From assembly GCA_034336665.1 (NCBI GenBank), contig JAPFBE010000002.1, forward strand, positions 76,883,405-76,947,404: DNA of 64,000 bases, given 5' to 3'. Below the pieces are notes generated by a model. The model worked only from the letters and a program-made list of their open reading frames with translations. It was not told the origin of the DNA and did not search any database. Both the position numbers and the translations under genes were made by a program. The stretch comes from Luscinia megarhynchos (Eukaryota > Chordata > Aves > Passeriformes > Turdidae). Numbering within the stretch: position 1 is the first letter of the stretch; each line of letters starts with the position of its first letter. Positions 1-10,944 of the stretch are shown piece by piece.

Positions 1-3000
1 TTTGGCACAGGGTTGAGATGCTCTATGAAGAGCAAACTTAAATCTCAGTTCTGCATTTGCTACAATCTGCCACGAGCAGTGATCCCTCTGTGTGCCATGC
101 AGGAGTTAAGAGGGAGGATGGGTTTGGCTGAGAAACCACAGAAAAGAAAAACATTGCCCACGGAGTCACTGCAGATGGAGCAGGTACAGGTGATTGCAGC
201 ATGGCATCAAATGCAGCTTCCCTGAGCTCGACTTCTCGTGTGGCATCATCTCAATGTACTTGCTTGCTCTGAGATTGTAAGAAAAAGACATAAAGCCCCC
301 ACAGCAGTCAAAGCTCTATCAGAAAGCCTACGAGTGTTGCATGTCTTCCTGCAATTTGCACTTTTCAAAATTCTTTCTCTGCTGCAGAAGCACCAGCAAA
401 GCTACTGTGAAAAGGGCTTCTACATTACCTGCTAAACTAAAACATTATGAAAGAAATATTTTATTTCAGTTTTAGAAAGAAATATCTGAACCTCCCACTC
501 TAAACTAGCTGCACTTTTACTGGAAATTAAAGCAGTTCACTAGCAGGTACCACACCTGGCCATTCCTCTGTGCAGCACTCCTGGACAGAAATCCCACACC
601 CAGCAGCAGGATCCAGCAGCTTGACTAGCTGTAAGATGGATTTTATAAACTGATGGACTGAGTGGTACCATCTGGTAGTCTGCAGGAGCAGGTAAGTGGA
701 TCTGATAGTGCAAGGGCTCTCGTGAGCCTGTGTGCCTGTATCCCTGTTTCATCTATGCATCTTGGAGATGTTCTCAATGCAGGGCTCATGTTCTGAGAAG
801 CCTTCAGGTCACCTCTCTAGGGACACAACTCAAGGAGCACTCTTGAGGGCCATAGCTGTCCAAGTTCCCATGTAATTATATTGCGTTATACAAGTAACTC
901 TCCAAATTTGCTGCTCTGCAAGGTCTCTCTTCCTCCTTCTGCAAAATTAAACTGTTTTGATTTTTGTCCTAAAACTGCAGATGGTTTTTTTTTCCTCCCT
1001 AAACAGATAATTTTCTCATTTCCCTTGAGTTTGGATACATTTTCTTTATTTTTCCTCTACATCAGGTCCCAGGGCAAATACTGGTAAAACACTCCACCAC
1101 ACCTACCATAACTGGTTCCCCTGTAAGACACGTGGGTGTTACAGAATTAGACAAAAGAAAGTAAACCGGGGCAGTTTAGCTGATAATGCTGTTTCCCTAT
1201 AAGGTTATAGAACGTAGCAATGTGTCCTAATGAGAGAAATATCTCCTTTATCAAGGGAAAGCTATTTTTAATTGATTCTTTTAATTGACTTGCAGTAACT
1301 CCTTACACGGAGCAGTGGATGTTGAAACATCTCAAAATCTTCTCTAACTTCCTGCAAAAAAACTGTATTGGTCAAGAATATGTATAATTTTTGTATACTA
1401 AAGTCAAAACTAAAAATTTGGATTTTGGCTTTAATTTTGAATCACTGTAGCATAGTACAAAATTAAAAAGAAAGGGAGGAAGAAAGAATTTGCCTTTTCC
1501 TATTTGCTTTCCATTTTGCTCTCTCTGGAAAGCTCTGTGTGTGGATGTGACAAGAAAGAAACAAAGGTGACTAAGGGTCCCAAGAGGGTCCAAGTAAAAT
1601 GTGGGTTATGTTCTAATTTCTGTCACCTCCATTATTCTGATTCTGCTGTGTGATGGGCCACTTCTTTTATCACTCCTCTTTAAGAAGTCAGTGAACACCT
1701 AATAATCCCTGTAAACTGAAATCTCCCTGATCCTTGGAAGGGGATGCAGAGGGGGACAAGAGAACATGGGAAGGGGAAGGATGCAATGGCAGAGGCTGCT
1801 TTCTATCTGTTTCTGAGGGGTCTTGCAAAAGTTGACCTTTGACCAAAGAAATTGAGGTTAAAGAAAGACACCACTCCTGTTCTGTCTCACGGGTCATATT
1901 ATCCAAGATACTGCCTGAGGGGAGATAGGCTCTCTTCAATCATGTTTTCCAGGTCACCAAACAAAGATCCTGGGTACTAAAACATGGGCTGTCTACCCTT
2001 GATATGCAGGTGTACTCTTGTATAGTGAGACTCTCAGGCATTGAAATGTTTCCAAGCATTTCCAAGAAGCAGAATGTCTCACAATGCTTCCTCTGGGACA
2101 TATTGTACTGCATTATCCTCTCTTCAAACTGAGCCTTGAATTTATATTTTAGCCCTATATGATCAAGAAAGAGTTTATCTCTGCATGAATTTAGTCTTGT
2201 GTTCTACTGATTTGCAGGTAGTGAGAAAGCTTTTTTCTCCCTTATGCACAGAGGACTTACCTTGCAACCTACAACAGAGCAATTAGTGTTACAAAGAGTT
2301 AGGTGCATAAATTCAATCCCCTAGATAACAAGTACATATTAGCTGCATGGTTATGAATTAGGTGTGTTATATTTATAGAAAGCCTTGCCCCTGGACAGTC
2401 ACCAAATGTAAGAGCAACCTGTTCTCTACAAATGCTAAGACCAAAAAAACAAAGTCAAACTAGGATATTGCTGTCCATTTACAGTCCAGGTAGTCCTTGC
2501 ATCTTATCTGGCACTGATTATTTTCAAGTGTCTTTTAACAATAAAAATAGACTCTTTAATTTTGATGTAAGGTTGCAATGCATGTTAGTAAGCGAATCAA
2601 CATCAGAAGATTGTACTGAGCAATCTGTTCTCTGCAGAGCAGGGCAGTAGTACATAATCAATTTAAGAGGTCAAGTACATTGACTTTCAATAGGATTCAG
2701 TGTCCTAAGCCACTAAACCAAGAGATAATTTTGGTGAACCTGATCTCTCATCAGACTCCTCCTCAAAGGGTTCTTATGGTGAGGTTTTCCATGCCAGGAC
2801 ACAGTGCCACAATTTTTCTTATATTGCAGGACACAAAACACCTTCCACATAACCTGGAGAAATCCATTCCTACACACCTGAAAAGAAAAAAATAATCTCT
2901 TTTAAGCTGCTCAGCATATCTTCATGAGGTATATTTGGAAACATTTCCTGCTTGTGGGCAGGCCCCCATTCCTCTTTCCTGGGATGCAGTGCACAGGACA

Positions 3001-3436
3001 CATTTGCTCATCATCCACTAGAAGATGTGACAGGGTCATGGTGCACTGTGTGTCCTGCCATGGCTTCCCAAACTGCCCACGGTCACCTGTGTATTGTTTC
3101 ATAACATAAGGGTTACAAATAACCTGTTCAATGCATATTATATTAGATATTTCACAGGTCTTTAAAATAAGTAGTTGGGATTGGCACCATGCTATAGCTT
3201 CCATTATACATCTTGTGTGCTCTGGAGTGAGATGGATGTGTATTGTGGAGCAAAGCACATCTCCAGGGTGCACCATGCCTGAGCTGCCCCCACACTTAAC
3301 TCTCTCCAAAAGAAAGCCAGAGAGGGAACTAATGCTAATGTCCAGTGAGTGTGAACGATCTGGCAGCCTCAGCTCTGGATTGCCACACTGTAGTGACATA
3401 ATACACATGCTGCACCACCAATAGGCTTTTGCAAAA
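1..3436. other. Unique non-coding DNA, no gene seen
   Basis: No open frame here resembles a protein I know; the longest are about 60-90 codons and overlap on both strands. I see no CR1 tail, LTR, RNA gene or tandem repeat. A minus-strand frame stays open from 3603 to 2911 (230 codons), but its first third is the translation of the neighbouring (AACC)n tract and the rest matches nothing I recognise, so I read it as chance. Low CpG and frequent A/T runs fit intergenic or intronic vertebrate DNA. Confidence 0.6.
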
Positions 3437-3536
3437 AACCAACCAACCAACCAACCAACCAACCAACCAACCAACCAACCAACCAAACAAACAAACAAAA
3501 AAAAACAAAAAAACAAGCAAACAAACAAAAAAAAAG
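3437..3536. repeat. (AACC)12 microsatellite grading into (AAAC)n / A-rich
   Basis: Twelve uninterrupted AACC units run from 3437 to 3484. AAAC units follow, then an A-rich tract broken by single C or G bases. On the minus strand this reads (GGTT)n and gives artificial Val-Gly-Trp-Leu protein repeats in two frames. The uninterrupted core suggests a length-variable locus. The AACC to AAAC to poly-A gradient is what slippage with point mutation from an A-rich seed would leave. Confidence 0.97.
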
Positions 3537-4597
3537 AAATGTTCTTGTGAGCATACCATACAATGACAAGTACAAAAAATATAAGTAAAAATCCCCTCCC
3601 CACACGGGCACTATCCTTTTTAAATTATATTTCCTCAAACAAATATTGCAAAATTACCCCAAAATCTAGGACAAGCTGATGATCACCTTCCCAGAAAGGA
3701 CTGTATTCTTTTTGACTTCTCACACAATGAAGGAATAGCCCTTCTGCTGGTAAATCATGTACTTCCTTTTTGTTGTTCAATTTTTTTTCATTAATCTATA
3801 TTTGGAATCATTAGTCAGGTGGATGTTTTATTGTCAGCGTTTTTAATTTATTTTTTTTCTGTGGGATTTGCTCAAGAGTAGCAAGATTTTAATTGTCCTA
3901 TACTAATGCCCAGCTTACTGTTAAGTGTCAATATCATATTACTGACAATCCCTAAGCAAAGATTAAATTTAGACTTTGCATAATTTTATTCTTTACTTTC
4001 AAAGAGGTCACAGTTATATTGAAGTGTAACACATAGGAGCAGAAAGAGCTCTCTTTTTCTTTTCACATGGGCATATAACTCTTCAATTATTTACATTTAA
4101 AAGGCAATGCATTCTGAAACTTTCAGTGATAACAGAAAGTTTTCAAGAAAAATAAATCTGAGCAAAGCCTTTTCTCAGTATTCTAAATAATTTAGATTAC
4201 AGAATATATTATATTTTTTTTCCTAGAAAAGATTTCTCTTCAGATAGATGGGAAAGGTGATTAGCTTTGCAATGATAATGAGACCAGTAGTACAGTTCCT
4301 AAGGGTATGAAATGTTCACCTGCTTTTAGAGTACAGTGATTGCAGAAGAGTCATAAAATCTCCTAAATCTCTGTATATCCCAGTTAAATTAACATGCCTC
4401 TTAGTAAATGTAGAACAACCTTTTAAAATCCCACTTCTGCCATCAGAACTCCTAGGATTCTCCTGCCAATACCACACCATATCTCCCAAAATTGTTTTTG
4501 CCTGAAGGAAAACTACATGCAGTTTTCCATCAGTTAAGTGCATTAACTGAAGAGTGCTGGAAATCTGCTGCTATCTTTTCTGAATCTGACATCTGCT
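3537..4597. other. Unique AT-rich non-coding DNA
   Basis: AT-rich sequence with many short T and A runs and no open frame of note. No transposon or RNA gene is recognisable. Confidence 0.6.
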
Positions 4598-4835
4598 ACA
4601 GAATCTCAGAGAATTCCAAAGTGGATGAGATTGGCAGGGACATCAGGAGTCATCTGGCCCAACACTCCTGCTCAAGCAGGGCCACCCAAAGCTTTTTTTT
4701 AAAATTAACTCCAAGGATGGAGACTCCACAGGCTCTCTGAACAGCTGTGCCAATGCTCAGTCACCCTGACTGCAAACAAATGCTTCTTGATGCCCAAGAG
4801 AGAACCTCCTGTGTTTCACCTTACAAGCTGCTATG
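4598..4835 (-). mobile_element. CR1 LINE 3' end fragment (minus strand)
   Basis: Read on the plus strand this is the reverse complement of a CR1 3' end. It has a diverged acagaatctcagag terminus, then the 3' UTR signature catctggcccaacactcctg and ctcaagcaggg, then the block gagactccacaggctctctg and cagtcaccctgactgcaaac. In a CR1 the latter corresponds to the end of ORF2 and the start of the 3' UTR. The element is truncated at its 5' end, as is usual for CR1. A T-rich insertion near 4690 and scattered mismatches show it is old. The tail resembles the type carried by the copy at 60.3-61.0 kb. The 5' limit is approximate. Confidence 0.85.
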
Positions 4836-7800
4836 TAGTGTTTCAATTTCAAACCCAGCCTGAACTTACTCGGATTTGAGAGATTTATGTTGCTGTTACA
4901 GCAGGGAAATGAGAGATTTCCTGATAGTGCTGTCTCTCCTGCTGTTGGAAGAGGTCAGTTGTTTTATTGTTGGCACAATGATGGTACCTCACGGGACTGA
5001 AAATATTGTTTGCTGTAGCATCTATCTTATGCTCTCACATGGCCTGCTGTAAAGTGGCAGGATATCTCAGCTTTTCACTGTTCTAAACTTCAAAACATTT
5101 CTGTGAAGTATGGAAATATTGTTATCTTTATTTTTTAGTGGAGGAAGCCAGAGATAAGAGAAGGTAAGTAATTTGTCAAAGGGTACCCTTCAGTAGCTGC
5201 AGTAGAGGAAGGCACTGTTCCCACTTCCCAGAGACTTCCCTGCAGTCCTTGCTCACAGGGAGATTATGACTCTTCTTACCTAACAGTGATTATGTCCTTC
5301 ACTGGAAAAGATTTTATATTTTGCTTGCTGGACTAAAACTTTCCCTTACATATCTCCTCTGCTGTCACTGATGATGTATGCCACCATGGTTCACTGAGGA
5401 CATACCTCACATGAGCCTGGTTTGCAGACAGAAGTACTTTTTTAACAAAATAATAATTCATTCTGAATTCTAAAGTCAAAACAGAATGTTGGTGATATTT
5501 ACTTTATATCCAGACTATTTGATGTACGATTCAAAGTTTTTCTGTTCTTATTTGCATGCATTATGTGCTTGTAAAAAGAAAGACTAAACAAAATAGTGAT
5601 CCAGAAATAAATCCCTCCCATTACATAGATTTCAGACTAGAGAAACTGAAATGAAATATTCTGAGGTCTATTTGGTGAAAGAGAACAAGCACACTCAAAT
5701 TCAGTGAGTACTAGGTATGAGTACAGTGGAAAATTACAACTAGATTTTTATTATATCAAACTTCTACTGCCTTTGCTAGCTAAAATCTTACAATATCAGC
5801 TCTTCTTCTGAAAATGATTGCATGGCAGCAGAAATTGTGTAGAGAAATGTATCAGGCTCCCTCTGCCTTAAGAGCAGACAACAACTATAACCATGGCAGG
5901 CATTATATGAGCTGGGGTTTTTTGACTAGAACATTTTTCCTTCCAGCCTCCACCTTTATATTATAAAATAAAATTATGGCATTAGCAGGCACCTTCCTAC
6001 TTCTAATTCCTAACAATGATGTTAGACAAACTCTACTAGCTATTTGTCACCCCTAACTAGATGGCTCTCAGTGGAAATGAGTAAGATAAGAGGATTTTTA
6101 TTGTGTTTTCTTTTCTCAGTGCTGATAGGCCAGATAATCTTTTTGCTGGAATATGAGAGAAGTCAATTGTTTCTCTAACTTCAGCTTTCATAATGCAGCA
6201 GCTAGTCATCGATTTTCAGTGGATTTGTTAATGGTGAGTTTCTTGGTTGCTGTTGTTTGGGGTTTTGCTTTTCTGGTCTTGCTTTGTCTAGATGGAGTGC
6301 TTTCCTCCATTTGTCCCTTTCTGTCAGGATCAGTCTCCTAGTCTCCTTTTTGTACACTGGCACACAGGTTTTCCTGGAAGATGCATCCTGTCATAGTGAT
6401 GGGATTCTGGAGTGGCCAGTACCCTGCAGTGAATGTTGTGATCTTTAAAACTACTTAATTTCTGGGATGAAATCTGTAGAAGATCAACAGTTTTGACATA
6501 TTAGAAAATATATCTGTGTTAGACCTATAGGTCTCATCATCTTTATTAAGCCTTTAGAAACAACATTTAGAAAATGTTGGCATTTTTAATCAGATGTTTA
6601 CAAAACAATCATTTTCTGCCTTGGAAACTAACTTTTCTTTAGATAAATATATACCTAAAAATAATCATGCATTACTTAACACACTTCCAAGCATTACCTT
6701 TATTTTATACACTCAAAAGTAGAGTGCCAGTAATATGCAATAAGACACTGCATATTTTTAGGTTTTTGCTACATGTACAATATTCACAGAAATACTATTA
6801 CATAGATCTAAAAAAATGATAGGTTGAAATATAATTATCAATGAGGAAAAAAATACCTTGTCTTCCTTTGTGAGATACATAACAGAGATTTATACATCTC
6901 TTAAATAATAGACAGCATCCATTGCAGGTGCAGTTTTGGGCTGTTTTCTTGGTTTTGGATACTTTACAGGATAAACCAATGCATTACCTTTGTATTTCCC
7001 CTGGCTGATTTCGTGACCTCCACTCATCAGGATGTAAGCTTCTTCCTTTCTTGTCTGTATTCCATCAGAAAACACAGGTGCTTCTTTTTCTCCTCCATCT
7101 TCAGTATGCCCATACCCATGGTTGCAGCCACTGCCCAAAATTGCCCAAAATTTGCCCAGTGCCAAAATGTGTGCATCATCATGAACACAGCTCTTTTTTC
7201 TAGCAGGCAGCTGAGCACAGCTTCCTTTCAAACATCACCTTGTATCCACTCAGACTAAATTATTTTCCTTCTGAGATATCTGTGCTAAAGTCTTCTCCTT
7301 CCACATCAGGTTCACATCTGACTTGTCATACTTTGGAAGTTCACCCTCTAACTTCACGTCTGCACAGAACTCTTCTCATATTTCCTTCCCATCTGACAAG
7401 AAAGCAGAGACTGTACCTTCCATGTATTTCCTTGATCCTTCTGTTTTATGCCTCCTACTGGAAGCTCTTCCCTCCACCAAACAGACAGTGTCTTTCACAT
7501 GAACACTGTGAAACAATCTTTCCTATGTGCTTTGGTCATTCCTGTTTTCATGGGGTAGTTGAGTACCTTCTAAAGTTGAGTTTCTCATGCCATACTTTCT
7601 AGTGGTGAAACTAATAAAAGTATAGAAGACAGAAGTAAATATTTTAGTGGCTTCCTTGTTATCTACCTCTTTATTTCTGAAAAGAAAGCTTTTGAAATCT
7701 TTTGTTCTTTTAGTGGTCCTGGTGTTGCTCTTCATACTGATTCTCAGACCTGCAGTTCCACATCCTTCAGCATGTTGGGGTGACATTTCTACACTTCAAA

Positions 7801-9639
7801 TATCTACAACTGTATATTAGCTCCTACTTCTCCCACCTTTGCTTGTCCTTCCATCTCACCCCCACCAAGACAATATTAATATCTCTCATGCCAATAATTC
7901 TGTATCTAATCCGTTGAGAAAAAATTCTCCCTTGAATTCAAAAGCTCAGTTCCTGCTTCCTTTGCTGTGTTTTGTGTTTGGTTGCTTGGTTTTGTTGGGA
8001 CACAGTACTTCCACCTTCTCCCTTGAATGTTTTGACTAAATTTTATTTTCTTGAAACACATTTTTGAAAGACACAGTGGTGCAGATGTGAAGAATGGCAC
8101 AGATTAGAGGCTGAGGGAGCAGACTGTCCTTTGTAAGCATTTGGAACTGGATATATGCTGAGTACACAAGGGTACTTCTTTTCATTAAAAGGAAAGTTAT
8201 TATCTGTATACTTGAGCAGGCATTCCTTCATATGCAGTGGGGAACACCACTGACACTGAACTATCTTCAGGGAGAGACTATAAAAGACCTGCTGCTGGCA
8301 TATCCCAGCTCCAACCAGCACTGTAGTCCACTGGGCAGACCCAAGCTTTTTAAAGTGCATAAACAAGCCTGTGTACAAAGCAGGTCCATCTACCCACTCA
8401 AAGAGATAGCAAGGATGTTTGGTTATTATTACATAGGCACTTCAGAAACCCAATAAAAGAAAGATTATCTTGGAAAATTGAAATAACAGTATATAAATTA
8501 CATGAGAGAATAGGAATTTAAAAATGGATTGTCCTAGCAGGGGTGGGATATTATGCATTAAGGAAATTATGGAAGGGAATGAGTGACTTTGATCAATGCA
8601 CAGCATTCTTCATCAATATATTCGTGGGAATTGAAAAGGATCCCCAGCAACTGCAACTTCAGACCAACAGTATGAAAATGCCCTATAATCACCCAGGGCA
8701 GAGACCGTCTGGATTGTAACTGCTGAGGGAGCTAATAGAGAAACCAAAAAGGGCAGAAAACATTATCATGAAGACAGGTCTCATTCCTCCCCACTTCCTT
8801 TTGCACCACTGTCCCTGATGGGACATTATACTGAAGCTACATTTTTGGATATGGTCGGTGGTTTTAAAGTTACTATCTGTTGGAGTAGGTGGTTAGAAAA
8901 CTCATAAACAGAGAAGCATGATTTGATGTGGGCCTCATGGGATCATCTCACAAGTCCTAGTCTGAAACATTATTAAACAACTATCTTGTAATGCTGACTT
9001 CAATATACTTGTACCCAGAAGCCATGTAGAACTGAGGAAAGCTCCCAAAAGACAGGAAAAAAAACTCCTAGCCCCACACTCCAGTATTGCTTAGCTTCAA
9101 AATTGGGAACTGCATGAAGATGATATAGTTTCATCAAAGGAAATGAAAAAGTCCTAGTAAGAGAACAAAACTATTATAGGTGGCAGGGAGATTACATAAA
9201 AACATTAGATTAGAAGCTCACAGATATACTTCTACCCAAAGTGTAAAAGATCATGAGAGACTGTGGTCGTATGGCAGAGAAAAAACATTTTGGGGTGTAA
9301 GGAATGTGGAAACAATCTCCAAACTAGAAGAATCACATACTCTGGCATGCTGAATGGAAAAATACTTCAAGAAAGGACAGAAAAAATTCAACAAACAGCC
9401 AATTGTTCCATTTGCTATATGAATGTTTGAATGTTAGTAACAAAACTTTTCCAGCCATATCAGAAATAGCATATCTTTTAGAAAACTTGTAGGTACCAAA
9501 AGATAGCTGACTTTTAAAAGGATTGCTCAAGGAAGATAAAGAAGCAGCAGAAAAGCTAAGTGCAATATTTCCATCAGCAGTCAATTTGTCAGACCTTGAG
9601 TCTGTCTTACTCCCACAGCCTTTCTTTACAGGTGAAAGA
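4836..9639. other. Mostly unique non-coding DNA, possible decayed CR1 upstream part at the right end
   Basis: No gene is recognisable. Between about 7240 and 7560 the plus strand is pyrimidine-rich and carries a 120-codon open frame without similarity to any family I know. The stretch from about 8500 to 9640 could be a strongly decayed upstream part of the CR1 relic that follows, because a CR1 ORF2 would extend that far. I cannot see convincing motifs in it. A perfect 14-bp palindrome lies at 6521-6534. Confidence 0.5.
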
Positions 9640-10825
9640 TTAGGGGAACCATCTCAGTTAGAATAGTCAGCAAAATCGATAGAGCACTGCCAGAGCTGAT
9701 AGAATTTGCCCAGTGGGTCTTAGATAATTCAGGTTTGGAATCTTCATGCTTTCAGTTGTGGTGGATAACCTATCACTTAAATTTGCCTCAGTACAAAAAA
9801 GAGAGTAAGATAGTGCATGCAAGGCTAGTTTTTAATAAGAACTCCTAAGGAACCTTAGAAATTATGGACTAGGAGGTTGTACTTTTGAACTGGGGAGATT
9901 AGTAGAAACTGTAAAAAATAACAATACTAACAGTATACTTTCACTAATATGATTTAATAGGGCAGAATTAACATGGTTTTTGCAGGAAGATGTAATTGGT
10001 CTCAAGCCTGTTTCAGTACCTGGAGAACTCATTAAACTATTGCTCATCAATATTAAGGTGGTTTGTTTACCAGGCTTGGATTTCAGAAAGGTTTTTGATT
10101 ATATACCTCTCAAAAAAGGTTTTAGAAAAGTAGGTTGGTATGGGGTAAAAGGAAAGCCCTCTGCAAAAGTAATAACTACATAGAAAATAGGAAAGAGGAC
10201 AGGAAGAAATGATGGGTTTCAAAAGTACTGTGTTGGGACTTCTATTGATGGGTATTCTTTCATACATGAGCCTGAAAAGGAGTTACATAAATTGATCTCA
10301 AGACATAAGTATGTGTACATTGTCTGACTTTACAAAATTATTTAGAGTGTTTTAAAATAAAACTGATCACAAAGAACTGCAGATTGTATTGAACTGTACA
10401 ACTGTTGAGAGCTGCAAAGAAGTGCACTTACAAAAAATGTCTGACATTAACTATTACTCAGTCAAAAGATGGATCTTAGATTTACTGTGGGTTGTTTTAT
10501 GAAAACGTCATCTCAGTACTCCCTATAATTTAAAATAAATGCACAAGGTTGAGTACTATCAGACAATACATAGAGGTCTAGCTTTTAAATGTCATTATTA
10601 TAAGAAACAAACCTGAGTGCATTCTGGGTTCTGTTTATCTCCCCTCTAAGATACAGTCACAGATGAGCAAGGATAATGATCAGAGGTATGGCCTGCCTTT
10701 CAAGCAAGATGAACTTAAACCAGAGCACACTCAATGTAGTTAGTCTGCAACAGCTTCAAAACAAGCATGTCAAGTTTTGTCAACTGCACCTCAGGTAAAC
10801 TCATTGCCAAAAAAAAACGAAAAGG
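9640..10825 (+). pseudogene. Decayed CR1/L3-type LINE ORF2 (reverse transcriptase) relic
   Basis: This is the remnant of a non-LTR retrotransposon reverse transcriptase, the enzyme that copies element RNA at the nicked target site. Frame fragments keep the RT landmarks in order. A palm motif A reads LDFRKVFDYIP at 10076-10108, followed by a YGVKG segment; compare the LDFSKAFD pattern of CR1-clade RTs. A motif B-like VLG block lies at about 10225-10245. A diverged motif C region at about 10325-10348 is equivalent to ADDTKLF, but its catalytic Asp pair is lost. Further down, gatcagaggtatggcc near 10679 matches the C-terminal ORF2 block. Stops and frameshifts interrupt the frame throughout, so it cannot work. 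Age and motif pattern suggest an old L3-like CR1 lineage. Both ends are approximate, and the 5' part may continue upstream. Confidence 0.75.
9807..9925 (+). repeat. 119-bp direct repeat, copy A (inside the CR1 relic)
   Basis: This segment recurs about 1019 bp downstream with roughly ten mismatches and two single-base indels, about 90% identity by eye. Copy A sits just upstream of the reverse-transcriptase motifs. There the run gaaattatggactagg resembles the asparagine-tyrosine-arginine-proline stretch that precedes motif A in CR1 ORF2. It is therefore in the expected place within the element. Confidence 0.9.
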
Positions 10826-10944
10826 AAGATAGTGCATACAAGGCTAGTTTTTAATAAGAACTCCTGAGGGAAACATAGAAATCATGGACTAGGAAGTTAT
10901 ACTTTTGAACTGGGGATATTAGTAGAAACTGTAAAAATTACAAT
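10826..10944 (+). repeat. 119-bp direct repeat, copy B (displaced)
   Basis: This is the second copy of the 9807-9925 segment, in the same orientation, with the same length and sharp edges. It follows what should be the C-terminal end of ORF2, so its place is out of order for a single CR1. It is either a later local duplication or the remains of a second, neighbouring element. Flanking sequence beyond the 119 bp shows no match between the two sites. Confidence 0.9.

Noticed and set aside
2911..3603. 230-codon minus-strand open frame as a gene
   Set aside because: Its first third translates the (AACC)n microsatellite and the remainder matches no family I know. No promoter or splice context supports it.
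8279..8286. TATAAAAG as a gene promoter
   Set aside because: A perfect TATA word, but no CpG-rich context, no open frame or exon downstream and no LTR structure around it.
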